From Verrucomicrobiota bacterium (GTDB taxonomy: Bacteria > Verrucomicrobiota > Verrucomicrobiia > Limisphaerales > Fontisphaeraceae), in contig JBAXGN010000008.1 in the NCBI GenBank assembly GCA_037139415.1, positions 1-64,000 of the forward strand: 64,000 nt of DNA, given 5' to 3'. The translations under genes were made by a program, and so were the position numbers. This document shows positions 37,780-47,486 of the stretch, piece by piece (within the stretch, counting starts at the first letter, position 1; every line of letters starts with the position of its first letter). Under the pieces are notes generated by a model that worked only from the letters and a program-made list of their open reading frames with translations, was not told the DNA's origin and did not search any database.

Positions 37780-39033
37780 ATGCCTGTTGCTGAACTTAAT
37801 CCCCTTGCCAGCGCCGCCCCAGTTGCCTCCGCTGAAACGGTAGTGACGGTACGGAGTTTAACTAAAATTTTCAAAGATTTCTGGGGCCGCCCTAAAGCCC
37901 GCGCGGTGGATGACGTCAGTTTTGAGGTCCGCAAGGGGGAGGTTTTCGGCCTGCTCGGCCCAAACGGGTCTGGCAAATCCACTACGGTCAAAATGATCCT
38001 CGGGCTGTTGTACCCAACCAAAGGACACATCGAAGTCTTCGGTCATTCGCCGCGCCATGTCGCCACGAAAGCGCGCATTGGGTATCTCCCGGAGGAGTCG
38101 TACCTGTACCGCTACCTGGATTCGCGTGAAACGCTGGAATTCTTTGGCAACTTATTTGAACTGCCCGCTGGCGAGCGCAAGCAACGCACCGAACAACTGC
38201 TGGACATGGTGGGGTTAAGCAATGTGCGTTCCCGAGCAGTAGGCGAATTTTCCAAAGGCATGCAACGGCGTATCGGGATGGCCCAGGCCCTGATCAATGA
38301 TCCGGACTTGGTCATTTTGGACGAGCCGACCTCGGGCCTTGATCCCATTGGTTGCCGCGAGGTGAAGGACTTGATCGTGGCGCTGGCGCGCCGGGGGAAG
38401 ACGGTAATCCTCAGCAGCCACTTACTGGCCGATGTCGAGGATGTGTGCGACCGGGTGGTGATTTACTATGGCGGTAAAATCCAGGCGATGGGGCCATTGA
38501 AGGATCTGCTGGCCAACCGTGATGCCATGCGCATTACCACGCCCCCATTGTCGCGTGAAACCATGGAACGAGTGATGGCGCTGATCCACGCGGATGTCGC
38601 CGCCGATAAGGTGCGAATTGACAACCCGTCGCAAAACCTGGAAAGCTATTTCCTGGAGGTGGTGCGCAAGGCACGGGAAAGTGCGGCGGAAACCTCCGGC
38701 GCGACCTCGCATAACCGCGTGGCTGATTATCTGCGCGGCGATGCCTCGCTGGCGCAACCGACCGCGCCGGACAAGATGTTGGACCGCTTTACGCACCCGC
38801 TCAGCACACCGGCCCCTGCCCCGCCTCAACCGGAATCGAAACCCCTGGTAATACCCGGCATGGATGCGACCAAATTAACGGCCTTGACCAAAGGCACGGA
38901 GGAACCCGTGACCACGCTGCCAACACAATCACCGTCGGCATCAACGCCAACCCAACCAGTCCCGGCCAAGCCAGCGGACCTGGCCAAGGCGAATGAAAAA
39001 CTTTCCGGGCTGCTGGGCAAAAAGACTTCCTGA
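37780..39033 (+). CDS. ABC transporter ATP-binding protein with long C-terminal tail
   Basis: The 417-residue protein has a standard ATPase domain: Walker A GPNGSGKSTT near 60-69, Q-loop PEESYLYRYL, signature FSKGMQRRIG near 157, Walker B LVILDEPTSGLD near 178-189, and switch His in LSSHLL. It groups by sequence with exporters of the CcmA/GldA type, in which the ATPase partners a separate permease. After residue ~300 comes an extra ~115-residue Pro/Thr/Ala-rich tail ending in ANEKLSGLLGKKTS, unusual for this class. Next gene (the permease) starts 11 bases later. An N-terminal Ala-rich head of about 20 residues precedes the domain. Confidence 0.92.
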   Translation: MPVAELNPLASAAPVASAETVVTVRSLTKIFKDFWGRPKARAVDDVSFEVRKGEVFGLLGPNGSGKSTTVKMILGLLYPTKGHIEVFGHSPRHVATKARIGYLPEESYLYRYLDSRETLEFFGNLFELPAGERKQRTEQLLDMVGLSNVRSRAVGEFSKGMQRRIGMAQALINDPDLVILDEPTSGLDPIGCREVKDLIVALARRGKTVILSSHLLADVEDVCDRVVIYYGGKIQAMGPLKDLLANRDAMRITTPPLSRETMERVMALIHADVAADKVRIDNPSQNLESYFLEVVRKARESAAETSGATSHNRVADYLRGDASLAQPTAPDKMLDRFTHPLSTPAPAPPQPESKPLVIPGMDATKLTALTKGTEEPVTTLPTQSPSASTPTQPVPAKPADLAKANEKLSGLLGKKTS

Positions 39034-39044
39034 GAACAACCACC

Positions 39045-40421
39045 ATGCAGCGCATTCTGGCCATTGTCTGGTTAAGTTGGAAAGCCGCTTTCCGGTATCG
39101 CCTGATCTGGGTTCTCAGCGCGCTGCTGCTGGGGGCGGTCATCGGCCTGCCGCTATTATTGAAGGACGACGAGACGGCCCGTGGGTTTATCCAGATTGTA
39201 CTGACATACACGCTAGGGAGCATCACCGCGCTGCTGGGCATCGCCACCCTATGGCTGGCCTGCGGCACTTTGGCCCGCGATATTGAGGATTGCCAGATGC
39301 AGGTCGTCGCCGTCAAACCCATCGCCCGATGGGAAATCTGGCTGGGGAAATGGTTGGGGTTGGTGTCATTGAACGCGTTTCTGTTGGCCTTGGCGGGGGT
39401 CTGCGTGTACGGCCTCATTTACTGGCGGGCCGGTTCCCTGCCGGCTGATCAGCAGGCCATCCTGAAAAATGAAGTGCTGGTGGCACGCGGTTCTCTCAAA
39501 TCTCCGCCCATTAACCTCCGCCCCATGGTGGACCAACTTTTTGCAGCACGTCTGAAAGAGACGCCGATAGCGCCAGCCGACCAACCGTTTGTCAGGCAAC
39601 AAATCGAGGAACAAGTCAAAGCTCGCCATCAACTGGTCATGCCCGGGTATATCCGCACTTGGAAACTGGACGCCCGTGAGGTGCGCAAATCACCCGACCA
39701 GCCCTTGTATCTCCGGATCAAGTTTTATTCCTCACAAGCTGCGCCGAATGCCACCTTTGCAGCGATGTGGCGCTTTGGCAAGCTGGACGCCCCGGCCCGG
39801 CACACTCATGAAATAAAAAGCATGGCCGCCGAAACATTTCACGAATTTTCCGTCCCCTCCAACGCGATCAGCGATGACGGTTCGTTGGTAATCAGTTTGG
39901 CGAACATCAACCAGACGGCGCTGCTATTCCCGCTGGAGGACGGCTTGGAAGTATTGTATCACGAAGGTGGATTTGCGCTCAATTTTGCGCGCGGGTTGGG
40001 CATCATTCTCTGTTGGCTGAGTCTGCTGGCCGCCGTCGGCTTGGCGGCGGCGAGTTTTCTGTCATTCCCGGTCGCTGCTTTTGCGTCCGCCGCACTGCTT
40101 GCGATGATGCTGGGCAGCAGTAATATCGCCTCTTCTGTCGAGGAAGGCACGGTCGGCGGCAAAGATCATGAAACCGGGCAACCCATGCATCCCGTAGTGG
40201 ATCGGCTCATGCTCCCGGTGTTTAAGGTGGTTTTAACGGTAATCAACCTGGCGCAATCATTTGCTCCCGTGGACCTATTAAGCAATGGCCGCAGCATTTC
40301 CTGGACCACCTTATCGCTCGCGGTGAGCCAGATTGTCCTGTTGCTGGGCGGCCTCTTTGGCTTGTTTGGTGCAATTGTATTTACGCGGCGGGAGTTGGCC
40401 ACCGCCCAAGGGACGTCGTGA
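39045..40421 (+). CDS. ABC-2-type permease with a large extracytoplasmic domain
   Basis: The 458-residue membrane protein has three hydrophobic helices near the N-terminus (about 14-36, 44-76, 105-127), a hydrophilic region of about 180 residues (130-310) rich in beta strands, and at least three further helices at the C-terminus (about 310-370 and 420-445). This is the layout of ABC-2/GldG-like permeases with a loop domain on the outside. The gene follows the ATPase gene by 11 bases, and the next gene begins one base after its stop. The substrate is not visible. Confidence 0.85.
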   Translation: MQRILAIVWLSWKAAFRYRLIWVLSALLLGAVIGLPLLLKDDETARGFIQIVLTYTLGSITALLGIATLWLACGTLARDIEDCQMQVVAVKPIARWEIWLGKWLGLVSLNAFLLALAGVCVYGLIYWRAGSLPADQQAILKNEVLVARGSLKSPPINLRPMVDQLFAARLKETPIAPADQPFVRQQIEEQVKARHQLVMPGYIRTWKLDAREVRKSPDQPLYLRIKFYSSQAAPNATFAAMWRFGKLDAPARHTHEIKSMAAETFHEFSVPSNAISDDGSLVISLANINQTALLFPLEDGLEVLYHEGGFALNFARGLGIILCWLSLLAAVGLAAASFLSFPVAAFASAALLAMMLGSSNIASSVEEGTVGGKDHETGQPMHPVVDRLMLPVFKVVLTVINLAQSFAPVDLLSNGRSISWTTLSLAVSQIVLLLGGLFGLFGAIVFTRRELATAQGTS

Positions 40422-40422
40422 A

Positions 40423-41871
40423 ATGCAAACTCGTTTCCATAAACACTTATTTCTGGTGACCGCCATTCTGTTTCTGGTGGCTGCGGGATTCGTGCAACGC
40501 TCCATGGACGCGCATCGCCAACGCCTGGGCATCCTGACCACCGCTCCCGGGTTGGACGGCGCTCCGCCAATGCTGGCTTTCACCACGATGGCGCTGGGCG
40601 GTTTTCGCGGCTTGATCGCCAACGCGCTTTGGCTCCGTGCCAACCAGATGCAGGAGGAGGATAAGTTCTTTGAAATGGTGCAGTTGTCCGATTGGATCAC
40701 CAAACTCCAACCCCGCATGAAGCAGGTCTGGCTCATGCAAGCCTGGAACATGGCGTACAATATCTCAGTCAAGTTCAGCGATCCGGAAGACCGCTGGCGC
40801 TGGGTTCAGCGCGGCTTCTCGCTGCTGCGCGATGAAGGTCTGCGCTACAATCCTGACGAAGCGCTGATCTATCGCGAACTGGGCTGGATTTTCCAGCACA
40901 AGATGGGCGCGAGCCTCGATGACGCGCATTACACCTATAAGCGACATTGGATTGACGAGATGACCCAGGTGCTGGGACCGCAGCGAGACGGCTACCGGGA
41001 GTTGCTCTCGCCCAAGACCGACGACGCCCGCGCCCGCGCCAAACTGCTGCGCGAAAAATACAAGATGGACCCGCGCCGCATGGCCAAGGCCGACGAAGAA
41101 TACGGACCTTTGGACTGGCGTCTGCCAGAAGCGCACGCCGTTTACTGGGCCATGCTGGGTCTGGAAAAATGCCGGCCGAGTGAATTAATGCCGGTGCGGC
41201 GCGTGATCTACCAATCCATGCAGACGTCGTTCCAACGTGGTCGGCTGATCATGAACCGCGTGAACCTGCCGCCCATGTTCGGCCCAAACCTCGACATTAT
41301 TCCCCAAGTCAACAAAGCCTACGAACAAATGATGGCGGAGGACAAAGAAAACGCGCCCAACATCATTAACGGCCATAAGAACTTCCTGCGCCAGGCGGTC
41401 TTCCACCTGTATGTCCACAACCGGATGCGCGAAGCGGCGGCTTGGTTCAAAGTGCTTTGCGATAAGTACCCCAATGACATGTGGGTGACGTTCTGCAATC
41501 GCGATCTCGAAACCTACGCGCTCCAGCGCATCGCCGAAGGTGCGGGCGAGACGGATGACAAAAAGACCACCTCTTTCATTGAGGGCTACCTGCGCAACGC
41601 ATACATGGACCTGGCGCTGGACTACGATGACCGTGCCGATGGGTTCCTATTGATGGCCCGGAAAATCTATAACAATTACATGGCAAAAATGACCGATACT
41701 TCCCAAAAGGTGCGAGTCAGCCTGCCGGACTACGCGGTGATCAACAAAACCGTGCTGGATAATCTGTTGGCTCCGAATACCAACGTCCAGGCCCAGGCAT
41801 TCCAAGCCGTCTTGCGCGTCAAACTAGGCCTCCCAGCAGCTACCAATGCGCCACCGGTCACACCCAAGTAA
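40423..41871 (+). CDS. Membrane-anchored partner protein of the ABC system, unknown family
   Basis: The 482-residue protein starts at an ATG one base after the permease stop; the longer frame overlapping the permease is not used. It has one membrane segment at residues 8-24 (FLVTAILFLVAAGFV), then an all-helical soluble domain with many aromatic and charged pairs (RWVQRGFSLLRDEGLRYNPD, AVFHLYVHNRMREAAAWFK), resembling TPR-like helical hairpins. No enzymatic motif. The tight spacing in ATPase-permease-partner order indicates a three-component system, with this protein as a periplasmic-side accessory or regulator. I do not recognise a family. Confidence 0.8.
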   Translation: MQTRFHKHLFLVTAILFLVAAGFVQRSMDAHRQRLGILTTAPGLDGAPPMLAFTTMALGGFRGLIANALWLRANQMQEEDKFFEMVQLSDWITKLQPRMKQVWLMQAWNMAYNISVKFSDPEDRWRWVQRGFSLLRDEGLRYNPDEALIYRELGWIFQHKMGASLDDAHYTYKRHWIDEMTQVLGPQRDGYRELLSPKTDDARARAKLLREKYKMDPRRMAKADEEYGPLDWRLPEAHAVYWAMLGLEKCRPSELMPVRRVIYQSMQTSFQRGRLIMNRVNLPPMFGPNLDIIPQVNKAYEQMMAEDKENAPNIINGHKNFLRQAVFHLYVHNRMREAAAWFKVLCDKYPNDMWVTFCNRDLETYALQRIAEGAGETDDKKTTSFIEGYLRNAYMDLALDYDDRADGFLLMARKIYNNYMAKMTDTSQKVRVSLPDYAVINKTVLDNLLAPNTNVQAQAFQAVLRVKLGLPAATNAPPVTPK

Positions 41872-41905
41872 TCAGCTCTCTCAATCGGCGTCCGGCAAAA
41901 TGCAG

Positions 41906-43096
41906 CTAGCCCGGTGAACCAAAGCGGCTCACCGCTATCCCCTGAGTGCCAAGCGTGCCGGGCTTGAGTAAGTGTTGCCGGTCACCGCGCACAATCTGGT
42001 AATCAATGGCCTGGCGGATTTGTTTATCGTCCACCAACCGCCGCACGTGATGGCATAGATGCGCGTGAATGCATTCCATCGTAAAATTCAGGTCGTCCAA
42101 ATCGTACTCGGACAGAGGGTGGGTTCCCTGGATGGCCAGGGTGATGCTGGTAGGACACCCATTCCCGCAATCAATGCCCCGGGCGATTTCCACCTCTTGC
42201 CACTGGCCTTCGTTCAAGTACCCATTCCACCCCACGTAGAGGTCGTTCTGGTACTGGTAAATATGGCAAAACACCATGGTCCGCCCCATGGCCACAACCA
42301 GTTGCTCGCGCTCCTCTAGGTCATCCACCCCCTGGTAAGACACGACCTCCTGCCAGCAACGCAGCTTGGCCTGGGTGGCGTGCTGCAACTCCTCGATGAA
42401 TCGCGCCTTGAAATCCCGCGCGTCAGCACCCTGCCTGAACAATGTCTGATGCCAGCCATCCACTAAACGTAATTGCCGGGGTTCACCCTCCGGCTTGCCA
42501 GAACTGCGGATCAGGCGCGGACGCCTCAGAAAATCCAAGCAATCCCATCGTAACCCTCGTGCCTGATTTTTCGGGTGCCACAATTGAAACCAATGCCGCC
42601 GCAGCGCATGTTCGTTGAGCGTCGGCAGATCCCCCCGTCGCAGCAGGTAATTCACCAGCGACTCCAGATGCTCCTCGGTCAGCCGCCACAAACGCGGATA
42701 ACACTGTGCTCGCCCGCGCGCCTTCACCCGCACGTCGTATTCGATCTCGTATTGAAAAAATGGCGCGGGATGGATGGTGACGACCAGGCTGGACCGCTCC
42801 GTGACCAGGATATGGCCGCGCGGCACCCAAAGACTCACCGCCACCGTCGCGGGAAACTCGTACGGGGCGGAGCGCAACACTTGGCACCGCACCTTCTGCT
42901 TTTCACAAATGCCTTCCAGCATCGCATAAACTGCGTCCCGATGCTCGGCCACCTTTTCCCAGATACCCTCGTCCTCGTGCCGCAGGATTGGCCGGCAATC
43001 CAGCGTGCTGGTGCCGGGAATAAAGGTCCCGGCTTTGGCCTGGGGATCTTCCGCGAACGAATTCCCGGTTTTATCTAATTTGCCAACAATCGCCAT
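41906..43096 (-). CDS. Hypothetical protein, unknown family
   Basis: The 396-residue protein has no signal peptide, no membrane segment and no enzymatic motif that I recognise. It is rich in Trp, His and Arg (WFQLWHPKNQARGLRWDCLDFL, YQNDLYVGWNGYL) and has a Leu-rich C-terminal helical region (LDDLNFTMECIHAHLCHHV). Cysteines are scattered and not in a clear cluster. It is a single gene on the minus strand between the ABC triad and the methyltransferase. Its length and lack of frameshifts indicate a real, intact gene. Its function is not known. Confidence 0.7.
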   Translation of the reverse strand: MAIVGKLDKTGNSFAEDPQAKAGTFIPGTSTLDCRPILRHEDEGIWEKVAEHRDAVYAMLEGICEKQKVRCQVLRSAPYEFPATVAVSLWVPRGHILVTERSSLVVTIHPAPFFQYEIEYDVRVKARGRAQCYPRLWRLTEEHLESLVNYLLRRGDLPTLNEHALRRHWFQLWHPKNQARGLRWDCLDFLRRPRLIRSSGKPEGEPRQLRLVDGWHQTLFRQGADARDFKARFIEELQHATQAKLRCWQEVVSYQGVDDLEEREQLVVAMGRTMVFCHIYQYQNDLYVGWNGYLNEGQWQEVEIARGIDCGNGCPTSITLAIQGTHPLSEYDLDDLNFTMECIHAHLCHHVRRLVDDKQIRQAIDYQIVRGDRQHLLKPGTLGTQGIAVSRFGSPG

Positions 43097-43286
43097 AACA
43101 TGTCATCAACGTGGTTCCAACTACCCCGAATCGTTAAGGAATTATGCCGCGTGGTGCAAACTCTAAATTGGGGGAACATGGAAAGTCAAAGCTGCCGGAA
43201 CCATTAACCTCGTCCTTATCTCGACCTGCTCGCGCCGCAAATCGGCATTGCAATTTTCCGGGGAATCGCGAACATCTTCGCCGGTC

Positions 43287-44054
43287 ATGGGACATCAAGA
43301 CACTTATTATCAGCATAACGAAGCCTACGCCGAGTTCCTCGCGGGGTGGGACGCCACCTTTTACGCCAAGTACACGGACACCCTGAAGCCCGAGCAAGCC
43401 GGTGGCCGGGCGCTGGATGTCGGTTGCGGGGTTGGCCAGGTTGTTGCCAAATTGACGGAGGCGGGCTTCGAGGCGCATGGGGTGGATGTATCACAACCGA
43501 ACATTGAGCGGGCCAAGACGTTTTCCCAACGCTGTCAGCTCTATAATGGCAAGCGTCTGCCGTTTCCCGACGCGCATTTTGCCAGCGCGGGCGCGTTGAA
43601 TGTGCTGGAGCATGTGGATGATCCAGAGTCATTCATCACGGAGTTGGTCCGCGTCGTGGCGGTCGGCGGCAAGATCGTTCTGTCTAGTCCCAACTTTTTC
43701 CGCGTGTTTGGGTTTCGGGATTATCATCCCCGGATGCGCGGGCTGGGCAGCAAGTGGCGCAATTGGCAACGGTTGTGCGCGAAGCGCCGGCAGATGCGCG
43801 ACCAGCCCGAGGCGGTGCGCTTCGACCACATGCAGCCAATCGTCAAGCAGCCGTTCACGCCGGATGACGATGCGATTATCGCCACGAATGCGCTGGAGAT
43901 GGAGTTTTTTCTCACCCGCGCCGGTTGCCGGGTGGAACGTGTGGAATGCACGGATCGTTACGTGGCCAAACCAATTGAGCTGGCGTTAAACCTCACACCG
44001 CTGCGGTATATGATGTTTAACTCGTTCCTGGTTGCGCGACGGGAACGAGCGTAG
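43287..44054 (+). CDS. SAM-dependent methyltransferase (Methyltransf_11 type)
   Basis: The 255-residue protein has the class I SAM fold: motif I ALDVGCGVGQ at 42-51, then HGVDVSQ (ribose-binding acid), LNVLEHVDDP and VGGKIVLSSPN. The ATG at 43287 is preferred over the earlier one at 43248, which would add 13 polar residues. The N-terminal head (YYQHNEAYAEFLAGWD) is typical of relatives that act on small molecules or sugars, but the substrate cannot be read. It stands alone between two minus-strand genes. Confidence 0.88.
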   Translation: MGHQDTYYQHNEAYAEFLAGWDATFYAKYTDTLKPEQAGGRALDVGCGVGQVVAKLTEAGFEAHGVDVSQPNIERAKTFSQRCQLYNGKRLPFPDAHFASAGALNVLEHVDDPESFITELVRVVAVGGKIVLSSPNFFRVFGFRDYHPRMRGLGSKWRNWQRLCAKRRQMRDQPEAVRFDHMQPIVKQPFTPDDDAIIATNALEMEFFLTRAGCRVERVECTDRYVAKPIELALNLTPLRYMMFNSFLVARRERA

Positions 44055-44069
44055 GGCTACCGCACCAGC

Positions 44070-44663
44070 CTACGGCGATTTCTTTTTCCCAAACCCCTTT
44101 TCCTGGTAGTATTCGTACCGTTCCATGGTGGTACGCACGTAGGCTTTGGTGCTGGGAAAACCGATCTGCTCAATGAAGACCGCGCTATTGGTAGCCGCCG
44201 CGCCCTTCATCCATTTCAACACATTACCGCGTCCAGCATTATAATCCGCCAGGGCGTAGGGCAGGCAATTATCGGTGGTCCCCAGGTAACGCAGCAGCAC
44301 TTTGCGCAAATACCAGGCGCCACATTGGGTGTTCAAGGCGGGGTTGTAGAGTTCAGTGTGAAACGCCATCGTGCGCCGCTCAGTCTTCGCCCAATCGGCA
44401 GCGGTATCCTTCATGATCTGCATCAAGCCCACCTCGCCTTTGGCACCTTTGGCATGGGGATCAAAGCGGCTTTCGCGCCACACCACCGCTTTGACCAGCG
44501 CGGGATCCACCCCGTAGCGCGCCGCGCCGGCGAGGATATGGGCGTCCTGACTATTTTCGCGCCAGGTGTAGTAATAGTCAAAAATCCAAAAGGGAATGGC
44601 GATGGCAATCAAGATTAGAAGCCATCGTTGCCACCGCGCCAATTTAAAAGGCAAACGCAACAT
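44070..44663 (-). CDS. Lytic transglycosylase with N-terminal membrane anchor
   Basis: The 197-residue protein has one membrane helix (about 10-30, WQRWLLILIAIAIPFWIF) and an SLT domain: catalytic Glu64 in VVWRESRFDP, GEVGLMQI near 77-83, and ALADYNAGRGNV, the substrate-cleft motif. It cleaves peptidoglycan glycan strands in the periplasm. I chose the ATG at 44663; the frame is open further upstream, but this start gives the anchor at the N-terminus. It is divergent from priA, whose ATG lies about 100 bases away. Confidence 0.86.
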   Translation of the reverse strand: MLRLPFKLARWQRWLLILIAIAIPFWIFDYYYTWRENSQDAHILAGAARYGVDPALVKAVVWRESRFDPHAKGAKGEVGLMQIMKDTAADWAKTERRTMAFHTELYNPALNTQCGAWYLRKVLLRYLGTTDNCLPYALADYNAGRGNVLKWMKGAAATNSAVFIEQIGFPSTKAYVRTTMERYEYYQEKGFGKKKSP

Positions 44664-44766
44664 GCGACGCCGGATATTGTTGGCCGCGCCACGGACGCTG
44701 GCAAGCAAATGAAGGCATATTTTTCGCTCGACTCCGCCGTGGCATGTCCCAACCTGATGCCGAAAC

Positions 44767-47013
44767 ATGGTTGCACGGGTCACACTTGAAATCGCGCTCC
44801 GCAAGGAGTTTGATTATGCCATCCCGCCCGAACTGGCCGCCCAGGTGGAAGTCGGCACGCGGGTGCGCATTCCCTTTGGTTCACGCGAGGTGGCGGGCTG
44901 CGTCACGGCGGTCATCGAGGAATCCACGCACACCAATCTGCGTTCCATCGTCAAAATTCTCGGGCGTCCCAGCCTCATCACCCCGCGGGTGTTGGAATTG
45001 TCGCGCTGGATCGCGGAGTATTACTGTTGCGCTCCGGAAGTCGCGTTGAAGAGCGTGCTGCCCGAGGCCGTCCGGCAGGAAGCGGATGGCTGGCGCGAGC
45101 GTCTCTTTGTGCGCGTGATACCGCGTACGGGCGAACTGCCCAAGCTCACGAAGCGTCAGCAGGAAATTTGGAACATCATTGAGGAATGGCGTGAATTGCC
45201 GCTGCAACAGTTGTTGGAGCTATCCAAAGCCACGCCGGAAACCGTGCGCCGGCTGGAGGACAAAGGGCTGGTCCTGATCTCCGCCCAGATTTCCGAGCGC
45301 GACCCGTATGCCCACGAAGTCATCCTGGCCACCCAACCGCTCCCGCTCAATGCTGAGCAGCAAACCGCGCTGGATGAGATTATCAAGACCATGGACCGGG
45401 GGAAACTCCCCGCCGCCGAAGGGCCGGGCGTCAACACCTCCACCTTTCTGCTGTACGGCGTGACGGGCAGCGGCAAGACAGAGGTCTATCTCCAGGCGCT
45501 GGCGCATTGCCTCGCGCAGGGCAAGGGCGCGATTGTGCTCGTGCCGGAAATTTCGCTTACCCCGCAAACGGTGGAGCGCTTCAAAGCCCGGTTCAGCGCG
45601 GGGCCGTTGCGCACGCTGGTGGCGGTGTTGCACAGCCATCTCTCCGGCGGCGAGCGTCATGATGAATGGCACAAGATCCGCCAGGGACGCGCCCGCATCG
45701 TCATCGGGGCGCGCTCGGCGATCTTCGCGCCGGTGGAACCGCTCGGCCTGATCATCGTGGATGAGGAACACGAGCACTCCTATAAGCAGGAGGAAGCGCC
45801 ACGCTACCATGCGCGCGATGTTGCGGTCGTGCGCGCCCAACGCGAGGGAGCGGTGGTGGTCCTCGGCTCGGCCACGCCTTCGTTGGAGAGTTATTACAAC
45901 GTCCAGCGCGGCAAGTATCGCCTGTTGCAATTGCCGCATCGGGCCGACCACAAGAAGATGCCGGTCGTACGGGTCGTGGATATGCGGACCGAATCGCACA
46001 AGGGCATGGGACCGCCCGTTTTCTCCGTGCAACTGAAGGAAGCGATTACCCAACGGTTGGAGAAGAAAGAACAGGTGATGCTCTTTCTCAACCGGCGCGG
46101 CTACTCCACGTCCCTGCAATGCCCGCAGTGCGGCTACGTCGCCGAATGCCCCAATTGCAGCGTCTCGCTGACGTATCATCGCGCCGCGCAGAAAATCCGC
46201 TGCCACATCTGCAGTTACGAAGCGCCCGCCCCGAAAGTGTGCCCGGCGCCAGCGTGTCACAGCGCCGCCATTCGTTATTCCGGGCTGGGCACCGAGCGCG
46301 TCGAGGAAACGCTCGGCAAACTGTTCCCGCACGCCATCGTCCGCCGGATGGATTCAGACACCTTGAAGCGCAAGGAAGATTACCGCCGCATTCTCGGCGA
46401 CTTTAAAACCGGCAAGATAGATATTCTGGTCGGCACCCAGATGATCGCCAAGGGATTGCACTTTGAAAACGTGACGCTCGTCGGCGTCATCTATGCCGAC
46501 TTGGGCCTGCACATGCCGGACTTCCGCGCCGGCGAACGCACCTTCCAACTCCTCACGCAAGTCGCGGGCCGGGCGGGACGCGGCGAGGTGGAGGGCGAAG
46601 TGTTCGTGCAAGCCTTCACCCCGTTTCATTCCGCCATCCAATACGCCCGCAAGCATGACTTCGAGGGGTTCTACGAAGAGGAAATTGAATTCCGCAAGCA
46701 ACTCCAATATCCGCCGTGGAGCCGCGTCGCGCTGCTGACGCTCAAAGGGCGCAACGAGGAAAAGGTGCAATTCCACATCGCCCATCTGCGCAAGAACGTG
46801 GAGCAACGGACCGCGGGTTGGAAAGACCTGATCATTGCCGGTCCCGCCGCCGCGCCGCTGGCGCGCGCGGAGACGTTCTATCGTTACCAACTCATGCTGC
46901 GCACGCCCCGAATGCCGCAGTTGAGCAAGGAACTTGCCCGGTTGCTCCAGGAAACCAATCTCCCGGAGGATGTCACCCTGGCGGTGGATATTGACCCGGT
47001 GAACCTGATGTAA
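44767..47013 (+). CDS. priA: Primosomal replication-restart helicase PriA
   Basis: The 748-residue protein contains the PriA DNA-binding N-terminus, then SF2 helicase motifs: VTGSGKTEVYL near 232-242, DEEHEHSYKQEE (motif II) near 335, and GSATPS. The zinc-binding insert CPQCGYVAECPNCSVSLTYH and the following CHICSYEAPAPKVCP show the paired Cys that bind two Zn. The C-terminal helicase half (DSDTLKRKEDY, GTQMIAKGLHF, VAGRAGRGEV) is complete. PriA reloads the replicative helicase at stalled forks. Length is normal. It is followed by a convergent YbjQ-family gene, stops 3 bases apart. Confidence 0.97.
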   Translation: MVARVTLEIALRKEFDYAIPPELAAQVEVGTRVRIPFGSREVAGCVTAVIEESTHTNLRSIVKILGRPSLITPRVLELSRWIAEYYCCAPEVALKSVLPEAVRQEADGWRERLFVRVIPRTGELPKLTKRQQEIWNIIEEWRELPLQQLLELSKATPETVRRLEDKGLVLISAQISERDPYAHEVILATQPLPLNAEQQTALDEIIKTMDRGKLPAAEGPGVNTSTFLLYGVTGSGKTEVYLQALAHCLAQGKGAIVLVPEISLTPQTVERFKARFSAGPLRTLVAVLHSHLSGGERHDEWHKIRQGRARIVIGARSAIFAPVEPLGLIIVDEEHEHSYKQEEAPRYHARDVAVVRAQREGAVVVLGSATPSLESYYNVQRGKYRLLQLPHRADHKKMPVVRVVDMRTESHKGMGPPVFSVQLKEAITQRLEKKEQVMLFLNRRGYSTSLQCPQCGYVAECPNCSVSLTYHRAAQKIRCHICSYEAPAPKVCPAPACHSAAIRYSGLGTERVEETLGKLFPHAIVRRMDSDTLKRKEDYRRILGDFKTGKIDILVGTQMIAKGLHFENVTLVGVIYADLGLHMPDFRAGERTFQLLTQVAGRAGRGEVEGEVFVQAFTPFHSAIQYARKHDFEGFYEEEIEFRKQLQYPPWSRVALLTLKGRNEEKVQFHIAHLRKNVEQRTAGWKDLIIAGPAAAPLARAETFYRYQLMLRTPRMPQLSKELARLLQETNLPEDVTLAVDIDPVNLM

Positions 47014-47016
47014 GGC

Positions 47017-47385
47017 CTACTGCGGCAGCGGCGGCGGCGCGGCGGAAACCGGCTCCACAAACACCGCCGTCCCGTAGCACAACACTTCCGTGATGCCCGC
47101 GCCAATTTCCGTGCCGTCATAGCGCACGCCCACCACGGCATTGGCGCCCAACTCCCCCGCGTGCGTCAACATTTGGCTGAAGGCGTCCGCCCGCGTCTGT
47201 TCGCACAGCGTCGTGTAGATGGAAATATTCCCGCCGAAGATGGTTTGCAGGCTCGCGACAAAGTTCCCCACCACGGAGCGGGAGCGGACCACGATGCCGC
47301 GCACGACGCCGAATGATTTGGTGACCCGGTAACCGGGCAGTTCGAACGTGGTCGTCGTCAATGGATGTGTTTGGCTCAAGCTCAT
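47017..47385 (-). CDS. YbjQ/UPF0145 family protein
   Basis: The 122-residue protein has the UPF0145 fold pattern: [26 protein letters not shown], then [24 protein letters not shown] and [13 protein letters not shown], ending in [13 protein letters not shown]. Family members form pentamers of unknown role and are sometimes called heavy-metal-binding domain proteins. A Pro-rich tail (AAPPPLPQ) ends the protein. The stop abuts the priA stop on the opposite strand. Confidence 0.92.
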   Translation of the reverse strand: MSLSQTHPLTTTTFELPGYRVTKSFGVVRGIVVRSRSVVGNFVASLQTIFGGNISIYTTLCEQTRADAFSQMLTHAGELGANAVVGVRYDGTEIGAGITEVLCYGTAVFVEPVSAAPPPLPQ

Positions 47386-47486
47386 GGCCGTGGATTAAAC
47401 GCCAATCTCCGGCGGATTGAAAGCACAAATGATCCATGGTGAAGCAGCGCACGTCATCGTCCGATTAAGGTGATACCGCGAACTTC

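Noticed and set aside
45220-46332. 370-aa minus-strand frame
   Set aside because: Antisense of priA.
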